64,000 bases of DNA from Fennellomyces sp. T-0311 (lineage: Eukaryota > Mucoromycota > Mucoromycetes > Mucorales > Lichtheimiaceae). The translations under genes and the position numbers were made by a program. The notes under the pieces are model-generated. The model worked only from the letters and a program-made list of their open reading frames with translations, did not search any database and was not told the origin of the DNA. Positions 10,569-20,060 of this stretch are shown here, one piece after another. The first letter of the stretch is position 1, and every line of letters starts with the position of its first letter. The stretch is taken from assembly GCA_025266875.1 (NCBI GenBank), contig JALLLT010000008.1:1178001-1242000 (forward strand), written 5' to 3'.

Positions 10569-10905
10569 CTGTCGATTTTGGGCCAGCTGTTCGCTTTCTT
10601 TTTAACCTGTGTAATTTTTTTTCAACTGAGAATTGTGGGTTTGGCGCTTTCAAAGGCCGCTTTGTCCTTATTACTACATAGCAATGTCTACTTTTTACAT
10701 ATCAGTTTTCTTTTGGAAGAGCTTTATGTCGTTTTTCAATACCTATAGCATCTTTTTATTACAGAATATTGAAAAGTTTTTTTTTGTTATATCCACCTAA
10801 CGGCGGCAGATAAAGTACCCGAACCGATTGCGCCGTTGACCAAAGCTTCCGGGGAAAAAGATGTGTTGGCTTTTTTTTTTCAAATTTCTCTATCCAGATT
10901 GTCCA
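10569..10905 (+). repeat. Inverted repeat arm A (5' flank of U6 copy A)
   Basis: This stretch matches the reverse complement of 18247-18541 with scattered substitutions and small indels. Shared blocks include GGCCAGCTGTTCGC, CTTTCAAAGGCCGC and CAAATTTCTCTATCCAG. Together with the U6-like sequences, the arms are roughly 390-440 bases. The frame running through both arms without a stop (VTEEPKF to YVVFQ) is antisense to U6 and is probably not a protein gene. Confidence 0.8.
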
Positions 10906-11244
10906 CTTTCCTGAATATATCAACAGTACTGAAACCTGGATACTTGACTTTTTTATACAGGAGTTACAACGAATCATTGCACTGACTCAACATAGGTAAC
11001 GAGATTTCCTCATATTTTGACGATTTGTTGCTGGCATTGAAGCGCTCAAGTTATAAAGGCGGAAACTGTACAGCCTGGAACAAGTCATCCATTGATGTTA
11101 CCACGACTTTAATGATCATTGATGGCTCGTTGAAAACGAAACTATATGCCAGCTTCAAGAGCTTGGAAATGATTAGCATCATAGGAGCCCCTGAAATTTC
11201 CCCAGAGGCACGGGAAGGGTAATAATGTACCCGGGTTTTTTCAT
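10906..11244. other. Spacer inside the repeat-bounded island
   Basis: Only short frames are present, the longest at 11025-11222 plus (starting at a TTG) and 11051-11263 minus. Neither has a recognisable domain. Confidence 0.4.
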
Positions 11245-11703
11245 ATGAGTAAAGAGAAGACAAGGGAAAAAGTTTGTTCTCTTGTTCCTGTTACTGTTAT
11301 TATAATCATGAGTGATAAAGCTACTCTGCCAATTGACCCTCCACGAATCACTGATCTTGGGCCCGACGAATTCGATGTAGAAAACAGCTACTTCTGTATT
11401 AATCGCGGATATGTTATGCCTGAAACGTCTTTTGTTGGCCGTAAAAATTCATACAAGACCTGTTTGGATTGCCGTCTCTGTCGTACGCCTCGCCCTACTA
11501 TTTCACTAGATAACATGACGTTTCTAGAGGCGCTGAACGAGGTGTATCCTATCCAGTTCAATGGCGGCTTCGCAAGTATTAATAAAACTCGTACCCATGT
11601 GTTTATTTATACGGATTATATTGATAGGACTACTCATTCGATGGCCACGTCTGCATTCAACCACATATGGAGTCAGTGGAAGACCGTGGCCTTATTGGTA
11701 TGA
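11245..11703 (+). CDS. Unrecognised ORF, possibly element-encoded
   Basis: A 152-residue frame from an ATG at 11245, with an internal ATG at 11308 before DKATLPIDPP as an alternative start. It has a CxxC-x2-C-like patch (TCLDCRLCRTPRP) and otherwise mixed composition. It ends without obvious truncation, but the following 1.5 kb has no continuation. Its place inside the U6-bounded island, next to a transposon and a recombinase relic, suggests a mobile-element origin. This is inference from position only. Confidence 0.35.
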   Translation: MSKEKTREKVCSLVPVTVIIIMSDKATLPIDPPRITDLGPDEFDVENSYFCINRGYVMPETSFVGRKNSYKTCLDCRLCRTPRPTISLDNMTFLEALNEVYPIQFNGGFASINKTRTHVFIYTDYIDRTTHSMATSAFNHIWSQWKTVALLV

Positions 11704-13252
11704 TCATTGACGAGGTTCAACCCTGTGATCTCTATAACTATTTTCATAAGAATGTAGTGGATCCACAATTGGAATTTGATATATCGTTCACTGCATACTG
11801 TCATAGATCAAGGTAGATACAAAGTCAGCTAGACCATACCCAAGTCCAACGTATGAATGTTCGGCTTCCCCAGTTTGACTGCGAAGGTTGGGTGAAAAGT
11901 GGTGTATCCACAACATGATTATGGCTCATGCACCATTTACCCTTAATCACAGTGGAATAAATTTTCCGGTTCGGCTCTGTCTTCCCCGGTGAAATCCAGT
12001 AAAGTGTGGTGATTACACGGTAAGCCCTGGTTATCCTCCGTTCGAACCAGGCTTCACGGAGAAGTATCTAAAATATACGGAATTTTAGGTAATACTAAGG
12101 TTTTTCCATGTTCTCAGTGATTCATGGTTCTTCCACGTAAATACTGGTCCACTTTACGGAGTAAAACGGTGGAATACGGGTAGCAACCGATCTTATATAA
12201 TGGCGTTTAATCTTTCAAATTCCTATGGCTACTCATAGATCTATGCTATTTTGCAGCATATTCTCGTACACGTAGTAGATCCAATTTTGTTCTGTTGGTG
12301 ATTCCAAAACTACTATGGCACAATCGATACAAGTAGTATCGCAAACGTACAGATGACCGTCAGATCCAAAAGTGCCGTTACCACGCGGGTATCCATAATC
12401 GGATAGTTCTGTTTTAAAATTCCTTCATCAGCTACGGTACATAATGAGTTTATACCAGGTTGTGAGGCCCGTATCACTTACCAGCATATTTGTGAGAAAA
12501 ATGAGTATAATTTGTCCAAAGGAGGTTTTTTTTACATCCTTTCCAAAATCCAAAGTTCATTCAATAAAGATGCAAGGAAAGAGTCCAATTTGCCACCCTT
12601 TGATGTTGTTGGAATAATGCATACCTGGATCATGTTTTGATCACGATAGCTAATAAAAGTGGTAGTTGTAGGATTTCAGTGCTGTGTATAAAAGGTTGAA
12701 AACCGTCAACATACAGAATCAGGCCAATATCATGAGGCCCCATTCTTGTGCGCAATTCAAAGCCTTGCCACCAAATATGTCACTGATTACACCTGTGCGC
12801 TGTATATTTTTTTTTGGCGATTGCAGCTTTCTTCTCGCCGCTTCGTTTGAAATCAATGACGCAAGCTGATCCGAAAGAGATAGATAATGCATAGTAGAGT
12901 ACGCCTTCTTTTGAACTGGATCGCGGCACTTGCTTTTTGAGATTTCAGATTGGGACGGTTATTAGCTTCATCAGCGTCTAGGAAGAGATGATATCCACTA
13001 TTGCAAATATCATATTCTTGCTTGGCTACCAGGTACAATGATGTGAGAAAGTTCTCTATCAGGTATGGTGAAAGGAGAGTGATGAATTCTTGGTTTGAGT
13101 TGGTTATATCTAAGCGGTAATATAATGAGAAAATACTTACTTAACATAGATATAAATACGTGAGCTTACCGAAACCTCCACGTAACGTTATCACGCAATC
13201 AACCAAACGTTCGTATGCTGAACGTGGTACATTAAAGTCTTCAATAATTTTA
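11704..13252. other. Non-coding stretch with an imperfect hairpin
   Basis: No supported gene. An imperfect palindrome at about 12023-12053 pairs AAGCCCTGGTT with AACCAGGCTT around a 12-base loop. Short frames at 12684-12869 plus and 12853-13038 minus are not convincing. Confidence 0.4.
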
Positions 13253-13469
13253 GGGAACGGCTAAATGCACCCTCCCTCTGAGCACCCCCCCCCTCATTCT
13301 TGACATCATCAACAGAGATTTGACATTCATTGCAAATCAGCCCTTGCAAATTCACTGAAAAAAGTACCCGTGTTATTGATGCTGATTAAATAAGTAACAG
13401 GCACATACAACATGCTGCTTAATCAGAGCTCATTTTAGTAACTCGTGTAACAAGTCGTAACATAACCTT
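13253..13469 (+). repeat. Left terminal inverted repeat of the MULE
   Basis: This matches the reverse complement of 16586-16782. Shared internal blocks include TTGCAAATCAGCCCTTGCAA and CATGCTGCTTAATCAGAGC. It holds about 15-20 bases (around GTTATTGATGCTG) that the other arm lacks. Confidence 0.9.
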
Positions 13470-13545
13470 TACCGAACTTGAGGTTGCCATGAGCAATTAC
13501 GAGCAAACCGATCATATTATATTGGATATATAAAGATATAAAAAA

Positions 13546-16523
13546 TTATAAATGAGGAAAAGCAAGTGAGTAATCTTGAAGTTGATGTCGTCGGCAGATA
13601 GAGGAGTGCCCTGGATATAAGCGCGGCCAAGTGATTTTCGCACGTGTGTTGTATTCAGTATGATAATAATGGGCGCCGTACAGCTGTATAACTTCAGGAT
13701 GTGGTGCAGGTAAGTGAAACATTGGTACATAGAGAGACGAGCCTTCATTAGCATAAAATGACAGTGCTACATTATACGTGTTTGCAGCAATAACTGAATC
13801 TTCAGGTATACAGAACCAGTTTCGAGGTGTCGTTGGTGATTCACGGTTGTTCAGGCGATCAGAGGCCCGTCTAAGATCGTTTTCACCAAAAAGAACTAAG
13901 CACAGCGGTAGGCGAGAGTTAAGATGCACTAGCATCTCTTCCTTCACTTTCCTCCACTTATTCTCATCATGCTTCACCACCATGGCGATCGCGCGATAGC
14001 CACAATTACCATCATCTTCCACATTGTTGATACTAACAATTGCATTGTATGGTGCAATAGGATCCAGAATGTGGCGATACTTTGCAAGTGTGCTTTTGAC
14101 GGCTGGCGTTGAAGATGGTACCGGTGTAGAAACTGACTCTCCATTACGCGGGGTTGACGAGTTGTTACCATGCCTAGATAAAATGCGTAAGTATATAGTT
14201 GTAATTTAAGGGAAAGAAGAGAAATAGGTATCATATAGTGCTAAATACTTGTAAGTGTTCATACCAGAGATTAAGAGCTTCTTTGCCAAACAAGGTTCTT
14301 GCTTTTTTCATAGATTCTTATCGAGAATATCACGCTTGGTGCTACGACCTTTTGTTATTACCTTCCCTTTAGGTGGCTTTAACGCTTTTAAGTCGACGAA
14401 GAAATCGCCTGTAATCGCTTGGAGTTTCGTCAGGAGTGTCTATTGCTGTTGCTGGTCTGTATAAATATACTGAAGCTGCTCTATGCGATACAGCTCAGTA
14501 GTAATCTGATCGTGGACTGTTTCAGGCATCTAATCTGCGGCGATTGCAAGGATAGAGCCATCATCAGTGTTAACCGTGCCATCATCCTAACATGTTTTCA
14601 TGTGTGGATCAACTTCAATGAAAAGGTAATATCAGTAATATTGCTTCCAAACGGGAGTGATACTTTCTTCTTACATGTTTCAGATGGGGAAAAGTGCCAA
14701 CGTCGGGGAATTGCTGTTAACGGGACTTCACCAGGATGCGGAAGTATGTGGCAACAAGGTATATCGAATTGATGCTTGATAGCACACTGACAGTGTATGG
14801 TCTGCATCGTGTTTACTCGTGCGATTTCCTGTTTGATTTTATCAAACGCAAAGCGGGAAATATTTGCCACGAAGAGCTTTAAGCCGCTGTGCATCTTTCT
14901 CGGCAATATGTGCATCAAATCCGAATGTTTCGCTGTCGATCTGTTTGCGAAGTAGATCATTCTAATGGCCACAAAAGGAAGTGTTAACTGTAATGTTAGT
15001 AAATGTACGCTCATTTACATGGTATTGTGAAAACCTAATTACACAATTTTAGCTGGAAGGTACCTTAATGTTATAGAACTGATTAAGTGTGCTGAAAGCG
15101 AGATATAAGCTATTAGACGCCTTTATATTCTTTTTCAGCTCTGCGTGTGCACCTTCGACACGATTTGTGGTGGTGTTGCCCAGATGAGGGAGTCTTGCAA
15201 TATATTTTCCAACCCACCGTTCCTTCATCTTGAGTTTCCTACACATTACATTAAAAGTTTTAATTGTTGACCAGTATCCATAGGTACTCTTTTTAAGCAC
15301 TGCTTTTCCAAATAGAATGCGGCCTTTTGAGGGAAGCGACGTTTTTTCAAGGCTTGCTCAAAGAGTTGGACACCTTCAGCATATGTTTGATCATTGGCGA
15401 CCACTGTAAGCCCAGTGTTTTCATCTGTCTTCTTTGTGATCATCATCTTATTGATTCCATGCATGCAAGCGTCGAAATCGGTTTCTGCATCGAAGAGCTT
15501 TCGTAGGGTGACTTCGAAGTTTCGGCGTAAGTGAATCTGGCACAGAGTCTTGTGCGAGATAGGGAAGATCGTATCTAAAGCGTTCATTACTGCATTTTCA
15601 CTGTCTGCAACGAACACTTTTGGTGGTTGGATGTTTTTTGCTGCTGGCCAGACGACAGATTCAAGGCACTGAACAAACCACTTATACGTGTCGTTGTCTT
15701 CTCGTAATATCCAACCTCCAGCGATGAAAAAGGTCTTCAATTTATGTTTACCGACATTTGAAGTGCCCGTAACATTGATAAATCGCAGCTTATGTTTGTT
15801 TGTCTTGTAAGTTGCCTCAATACAAACAACATCCGAAAGTTGTCGCGCCATTGTAATTGCGTCCTTGTGAGCAAAAAAGATCGAATGCAGAGTGGACTCT
15901 CCGTTCATATCATGGTGCGCGATAAATCGATGTTCATAGTTGCTTCCTTCAAGATCATTGATAAGATTGAACATCTGGTGATCCGGATCGTTGTTGAAAA
16001 CAATTTGTCGCAAGTTAGAGATATCTTTTGGAGTCGATCCTGCACCACGTTGACGCAATGAATCACTAATAACTGCGTTTGATGCATGTGCCTCAATAAG
16101 AGTCAAAGCATGCTGGCGGTTTTCATGATTTAGGCGTCGATTCATCGGATACGAGAATTCATCCAAGGCTACACGGTGGTTGTGCTCGTTGTTGATGTTT
16201 ACGATCTTCCATTCACCTCCAGATTGGATTCGTACCGTAACTTGAAATGGGCAATCAATGCGTTGCGAATCTCGCTTTCTTGCTGCTCCTGGTGCGCTAT
16301 TTTTCGAGTCGCCGGTTTTATCCACCTGAATACTCGAAGATGTATGGCGTGGAAGATCCGAGTGCCTGCATATCATAACAAGCCTATCCATCTCACTTTT
16401 CCTCGTAGATGCGGAAAACTTGTTGACTTTTGCATATTCTTGGATCGCAATACGAGCATTCTCCATGGTAGCGAAGCGATCGCCAATGTTAATGGAAGTG
16501 CTGTTTGATGATTCGGCTGACAT
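13546..16523 (-). CDS. MULE transposase with FAR1, SWIM and OTU protease domains
   Basis: Starting at the ATG at 16523 (MSAESSNSTSINIGD), a FAR1-type DNA-binding region occupies about the first 130 residues (ENARIAIQEYAKVNKFSAS; DCPFQVTVRI). The MULE transposase core follows: VVCIEATYKTNKHKLRF, FFIAGGWILREDNDTYKWF, PKVFVADSENAVMNALD and LCQIHLRRNF. Downstream exons give NTTTNRVEGAHAELKKNIK, a SWIM zinc finger (CQCAIKHQFDIPCCHILP, near 14790) and an OTU cysteine protease (MEDDGNCGYRAIAMVV, catalytic Cys; YGAHYYHTEY, catalytic His). The first acidic residue of the core, usually Asp in (D)xTYKTN, reads Glu here. Introns near 15250, 15050, 14600 and 14200 are needed to link the parts; exact splice sites are not settled. 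Transposase acts in the nucleus on the TIRs; the role of OTU domains in such elements is not established. Confidence 0.85.
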
Positions 16524-16585
16524 TGTTGAAAAGTTGAAATAAATCTCGAAATGGAGAAGAGGGTGTGAAAACAATATGTCCGAAG

Positions 16586-16782
16586 AAGGTTATGTTACGG
16601 CTTGTTACACGAGTTACTAAAGTGAGCTCTGATTAAGCAGCATGGTGTATATGCTTGTTATTTATTTACTTTTTTTCAGTGAATTTGCAAGGGCTGATTT
16701 GCAATGAATGTCAAATCTCTATTGATGATGTCGAGAATGAGAGGGAGGGGTGCCCAGAGGGAGGGTGCATTTAGCCGTTCCC
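16586..16782 (-). repeat. Right terminal inverted repeat of the MULE
   Basis: Reverse-complement partner of 13253-13469. It lies immediately upstream of the transposase gene start and so would carry its promoter. Confidence 0.9.
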
Positions 16783-17260
16783 GTGATATCAGCCGGCAAC
16801 CAAGTCTTTTTGTCTCTCAAATGCAAGACGGGAACCTAGTAACAGCTTGCTTGCTTAGCATGACAGATACATCAACACGAGAAAAGACACATACAACCGC
16901 TTGCAGAACGAGTTCTTCCGCGTGCATTGCATCATTGTGGAACACTTGAATATGCTTCTTGACCTTCTGCAGTACAAACTTTGGGTGCCATCCTGTCGCT
17001 TGAATTCTGACATCAATGTCACTTCTACAAGTACATGTTAGCGGTCGCAGCATCGTCAGCGATAAGCTTACCTTGATGGGAGCAGTAGCTGTGATTCGTA
17101 GGATCCGTATGGAGCGACAGAAGCCTCTAAAATCATCTGCGTAACGGCGAGTTCAATCTTTTTAAGTAGTCCATCGCGGGCATTCTTCTCGAATGGAGTA
17201 GGCGCGAGGTACTTTTCAAATTATTTGATCTCTGTGGTTAATCTTTTATACGAGGGATCG
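16783..17260. other. Non-coding spacer between MULE and recombinase relic
   Basis: No convincing gene. A short minus frame at 16817-17053 has no recognisable domain. Confidence 0.4.
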
Positions 17261-18000
17261 TTAGTGTTTGTTTTTGAAAATGGTCAACACTTTGAATTGT
17301 ACCTCTCTAGATTTGCATGCGACATTTTTTGGAGGAAGAAACCAGAAAGAAATCCGAATGCAGGTCACCAAGTCTACGACATTCCTAGTTGCCTCCACTC
17401 CGGACTCGGTTGTGGGTCGATTCTCCGCAGATGATGAAAAAGTGTAGTGCGATCGAAGCTCCCCTGGCGTGTCGACTTGATGGTTGAGAACACACTTCTT
17501 CAAATGTATTACTTGAGAGACTCCAATGCGCATGCGCTTTGACTGACGTAATCGATTGCCCGTTGAGTACTGCATAAGTGCTGGATGCTGCTCGTATGGA
17601 GTGTGGTTTGTGTACCGTTGTGTCAATCCCAGCTGCCGACATCATCGTGGATGCCCACCTTGCTACCGTGGCCTCCGTAACCGAACGTTGGTGTCCGTCT
17701 TGCGTAATATCCGCCAAAAAACAAAGTGTGTTTGGTTGACATATGCCTGCGTAGGTCTCTTGTCGTGGTCATAAACTTGAATAGTGTTGCCACTGCACAC
17801 ACATTCTAATTGTTCTGTAGCGCTCCCAATTTTGAGACTTTGCCAGTTGCTTCCTTCGGAAATCTTGCTACAAGTGTATATCCCCAGATTCCTTGCCGAT
17901 CATCTTGATGAAAACTGGATGTCCCGAAATTGTAATCTTCCGAGATCCGACCTTGGTCTCCACATCGTCGTTAGTGCCTGCGATGTAGAAGGATCAATTG
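17261..18000 (-). pseudogene. Decayed tyrosine recombinase (DIRS/Crypton type)
   Basis: The minus-strand frame at 17385-17717 has the C-terminal signature of eukaryotic tyrosine recombinases: TVARWASTMMSAAGID, then HKPHSIRAASSTYAVLNG (the His-x-x-Arg box) and VKAHAHWSLSSNTFEEV (the second His/Trp box). The nucleophile Tyr expected just after the Phe-Glu-Glu stretch is replaced by Val-Cys. An upstream segment (LECVCSGNTIQVYDHDK) continues in a different frame, so at least one frameshift lies near 17715. No reverse transcriptase is seen nearby. The piece could be the remains of a DIRS-like retroelement or a Crypton; I cannot choose between them from this fragment. Confidence 0.65.
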
Positions 18001-18246
18001 GTAACAATAAAGAGTCGCTGAGACCGTAAAATAAATCTCTGTTTTGATTGTCTTTTTATATGCTAAACTAGTGCCTTATTTATACTGTTGGCTATGGCAC
18101 ATCTTTGACTGTCTTTCTAGCATGTTTCACTGAGTGTTGCTCTTCACTCTGATTGTTTCACTTTCATATTTTTATCCGTTTCTTCTTTTATCCGAACTTA
18201 TGTTTATGCGAATTCATCTTTATGCGAATTATCATGTCAGCCACGA

Positions 18247-18541
18247 CATAGACAATCTGGATAGAGAAATTTGAAAAAAAAAAAAGCCAATACATCTTTT
18301 CCCCAGAAGCTTTGGTCAACGGAGCAATCGGTTCGGGTAATTTACCTGCCGCCGTTACGTGGATATAACAAAATTGAAAAACGACATAAAGCTTTTCCAA
18401 AAGAAAACTGATATGTAAAAAGTAGACATTGCTATGTAGTAATAAGGACAAAGCGGCCTTTGAAAGAGCCAAACCCACAATTCTCAGTTGGAAAAAAATT
18501 ACATAGGATAAAAAGGCGAACAGCTGCCCCAAAATCGACAT
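18247..18541 (-). repeat. Inverted repeat arm B (5' flank of U6 copy B)
   Basis: Reverse-complement match to 10569-10905. It includes an AT-rich GGATAAAAAGG about 30 bases upstream of the U6-like start, in the position of a Pol III TATA box. The homology fades at about 18247, just beyond the CTGGATAGAGAAATTTG block. Confidence 0.8.
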
Positions 18542-18566
18542 GAACTTCGGTTCCTCTGTCACACTT

Positions 18567-18598
<32 letters not shown>

Positions 18599-18633
18599 GG
18601 CTCCCTGCACAAGGATGACACTAGGATTCTGAG
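18542..18633 (+). ncRNA. U6 snRNA-like sequence, copy B (3' end lost)
   Basis: It starts with the 5' stem-loop GAACTTCGGTTC and reads AAAATTGGAACGATACAGAG, AAGATTAGCATGG, CTGCACAAGGATGACAC and ATTCTGAG. The catalytic ACAGAGA box and the AGC triad are intact, unlike in copy A. After ATTCTGAG the sequence becomes GTTGGATCGC and has no T-run, so the 3' tail and Pol III terminator are missing. It may be a truncated pseudogene. It is transcribed outward, away from copy A. Confidence 0.75.
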
Positions 18634-18805
18634 TTGGATCGCTCTACGGAGTGTCGTATCCATTTCTAGCGGACTTAGTCCCATTTCTTTTTTGGATACC
18701 TCTTCCGCCGTTTTGCTGTGCAATTGTTGCCAAGGCTACTACGCCTGCTTAGTACCTTGGTAATGCTCAGCATTGTCTTCTTCATACGACATTTTATATT
18801 ATAAC

Positions 18806-20060
18806 GACAAATCGGAAAAAATGCGACAAGATGAAAAATTGCGATATCTGGACCAATATACATCCGTTTCAAATAATAAAAAAAGGACATTATAGCTTAC
18901 TGTATAAACTTTTTGTATTTTTAGTTCTTTTAAAAAATATGCAAAAAAGTATAGCTGTCTATATATAAAGTAAAAAAATTAATGAGATGGAGAACCAACC
19001 TAAAAATTATGCTTCGCTATACTCTACACATATCTTCACTGCCTTTGCCAAAAGGGAAAGAAGGCTACGTTCCTCAACTTTTGCGAAAAGCTCATATAGA
19101 CGATGTGCAAGCTGTACCTCGTTGTTCTCAAGGTCCGGGCTATAAGCCACTTGCTGCTTGGCAATCCCCCAGAGTCCCTCAATTGGTTGAAGTTCACAAT
19201 GGTACGGAGGTACTTGTTTGCAATGTTATGAACAGCATAACTAGCCGGATACTCATTGCGTATACTCCTGAGCTTCTCAAGCATCATTGCCCTGGTTACG
19301 CGATTGTTTGCATTTGGTTCTGGTAATGAAACCCGGTTATCGCGATACCAATTCAGGATTTCGGTAGCACTTGCCTGTGAAGTTGGCTGCGGGTTGATCT
19401 TACGAAAATGGTATTTTGCACCATCCATATGAACATCGCACTGGCCATACTTCTTCTTCAACTTGTCGCAAAGTCTTTCAAAGAGCTTCTCGAACAAGCT
19501 TGAGTTGAAGTTGCCATAATAATCGTGGTAATCCGGCGTGATCTTTGCAACTTTGACACCTTCTGGGAGATCAGCCCACTTCTCTACAGTGAGAGGCTGG
19601 CCACTTTTGCAATTGGTGTTGGCGAAATCGCGCATTGACTTGACATAATCAGCATCGAGCTCTTTTTCCGGCCGACCTAATTTCTTGCAATCATCAGGTA
19701 AAATCCCGTCATTAGAATACTTGATGATAGTTCGAGCCGTTTGGTCTCCAGCTCCAAGGACGTCACATAGCAGGTTCCTGAAGTCAGACTTCTTGGGGTA
19801 GACACCTGCTTCTTGTAGCTGCTTCATATATCGATAAACTCGAATAAAGGAGATCCATTCATCCCTTTTAATTGGTGCTTGAGAGCGAGTTAAATCGAGT
19901 GTCGACATGTTTGAGAAGTGAAATGGGTGTCAAACGAAAGCGCTACGCGTCAGGAACACGAAAATTTTTATTTCAAGCGGCTAAAATGTCTCCCTGAACA
20001 TGTTCTATTAATGACAACTTTTTCGAGACGGGGTTTTTGTCGCATTTTTTCCGGTTTATC
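18806..20060 (-). mobile_element. Tc1/mariner-IS630-like element, internally deleted
   Basis: Bounded by imperfect inverted repeats: GACAAATCGGAAAAAATGCG at 18806 and, on the other strand from 20060, GATAAACCGGAAAAAATGCG. About 24 of 27 bases match, and both are preceded by TTTTATAT-like sequence, so the true ends may lie slightly further out. The total is about 1.25 kb. Inside is one damaged transposase frame. TA target duplication could not be placed with certainty. Confidence 0.65.
19017..19908 (-). pseudogene. Damaged IS630/Tc1-like DDE transposase
   Basis: The frame starts at the ATG at 19908 (MSTLDLTRSQAPIKRD). The N-terminal part is helical and includes a likely HTH region (LGRPEKELDADYVKSMRD). 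The second catalytic Asp is seen in CDVHMDGAKYHFRKINPQP. The region expected to hold the first catalytic Asp is very short, passing from the helical linker directly to DYHDYYGNFNSSLFEKLF, which fits an internal in-frame deletion. After IANKYL the frame shifts: the conserved PPYHCELQPIEGLW block with the third acidic residue is read in another frame, continuing to KAVKICVEYSEA near 19017. The protein would be inactive. Confidence 0.75.

Larger units (their letters stand above)
13253..16782 (-). mobile_element. Mutator-like DNA transposon with long TIRs, OTU-containing
   Basis: A 3.53 kb element bounded by terminal inverted repeats of about 200 bases (13253-13469 and 16586-16782). The tips read GGGAACGGCTAAATGCACCC in both arms, and most of the repeat matches apart from a roughly 15-20 base indel and a few substitutions. 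It carries one long minus-strand gene with FAR1, MULE, SWIM and OTU parts. Mutator elements normally make 8-11 base target duplications. The flanks ATAATTTTA and GTGATATCA do not match, so the duplication is lost, or the tips are not exactly as set here. The good match between TIRs suggests fairly recent movement. Confidence 0.9.

Noticed and set aside
10512..10748. Hydrophobic ORF present in both inverted repeat arms (VTEEPKF to YVVFQ)
   Set aside because: It is antisense to U6 and its conserved 5' flank. The two copies stay open mainly because the arms are near-identical, and no start or domain supports coding.
12040..12052. GTTCGAACC as a tRNA T-loop
   Set aside because: No acceptor stem, D-arm or A-box fits around it; it is part of an imperfect palindrome.
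13258..16780. CRISPR or tandem-repeat array in the island
   Set aside because: The repeats seen are two-copy inverted arms, not regularly spaced direct repeats, and the host is a eukaryote.
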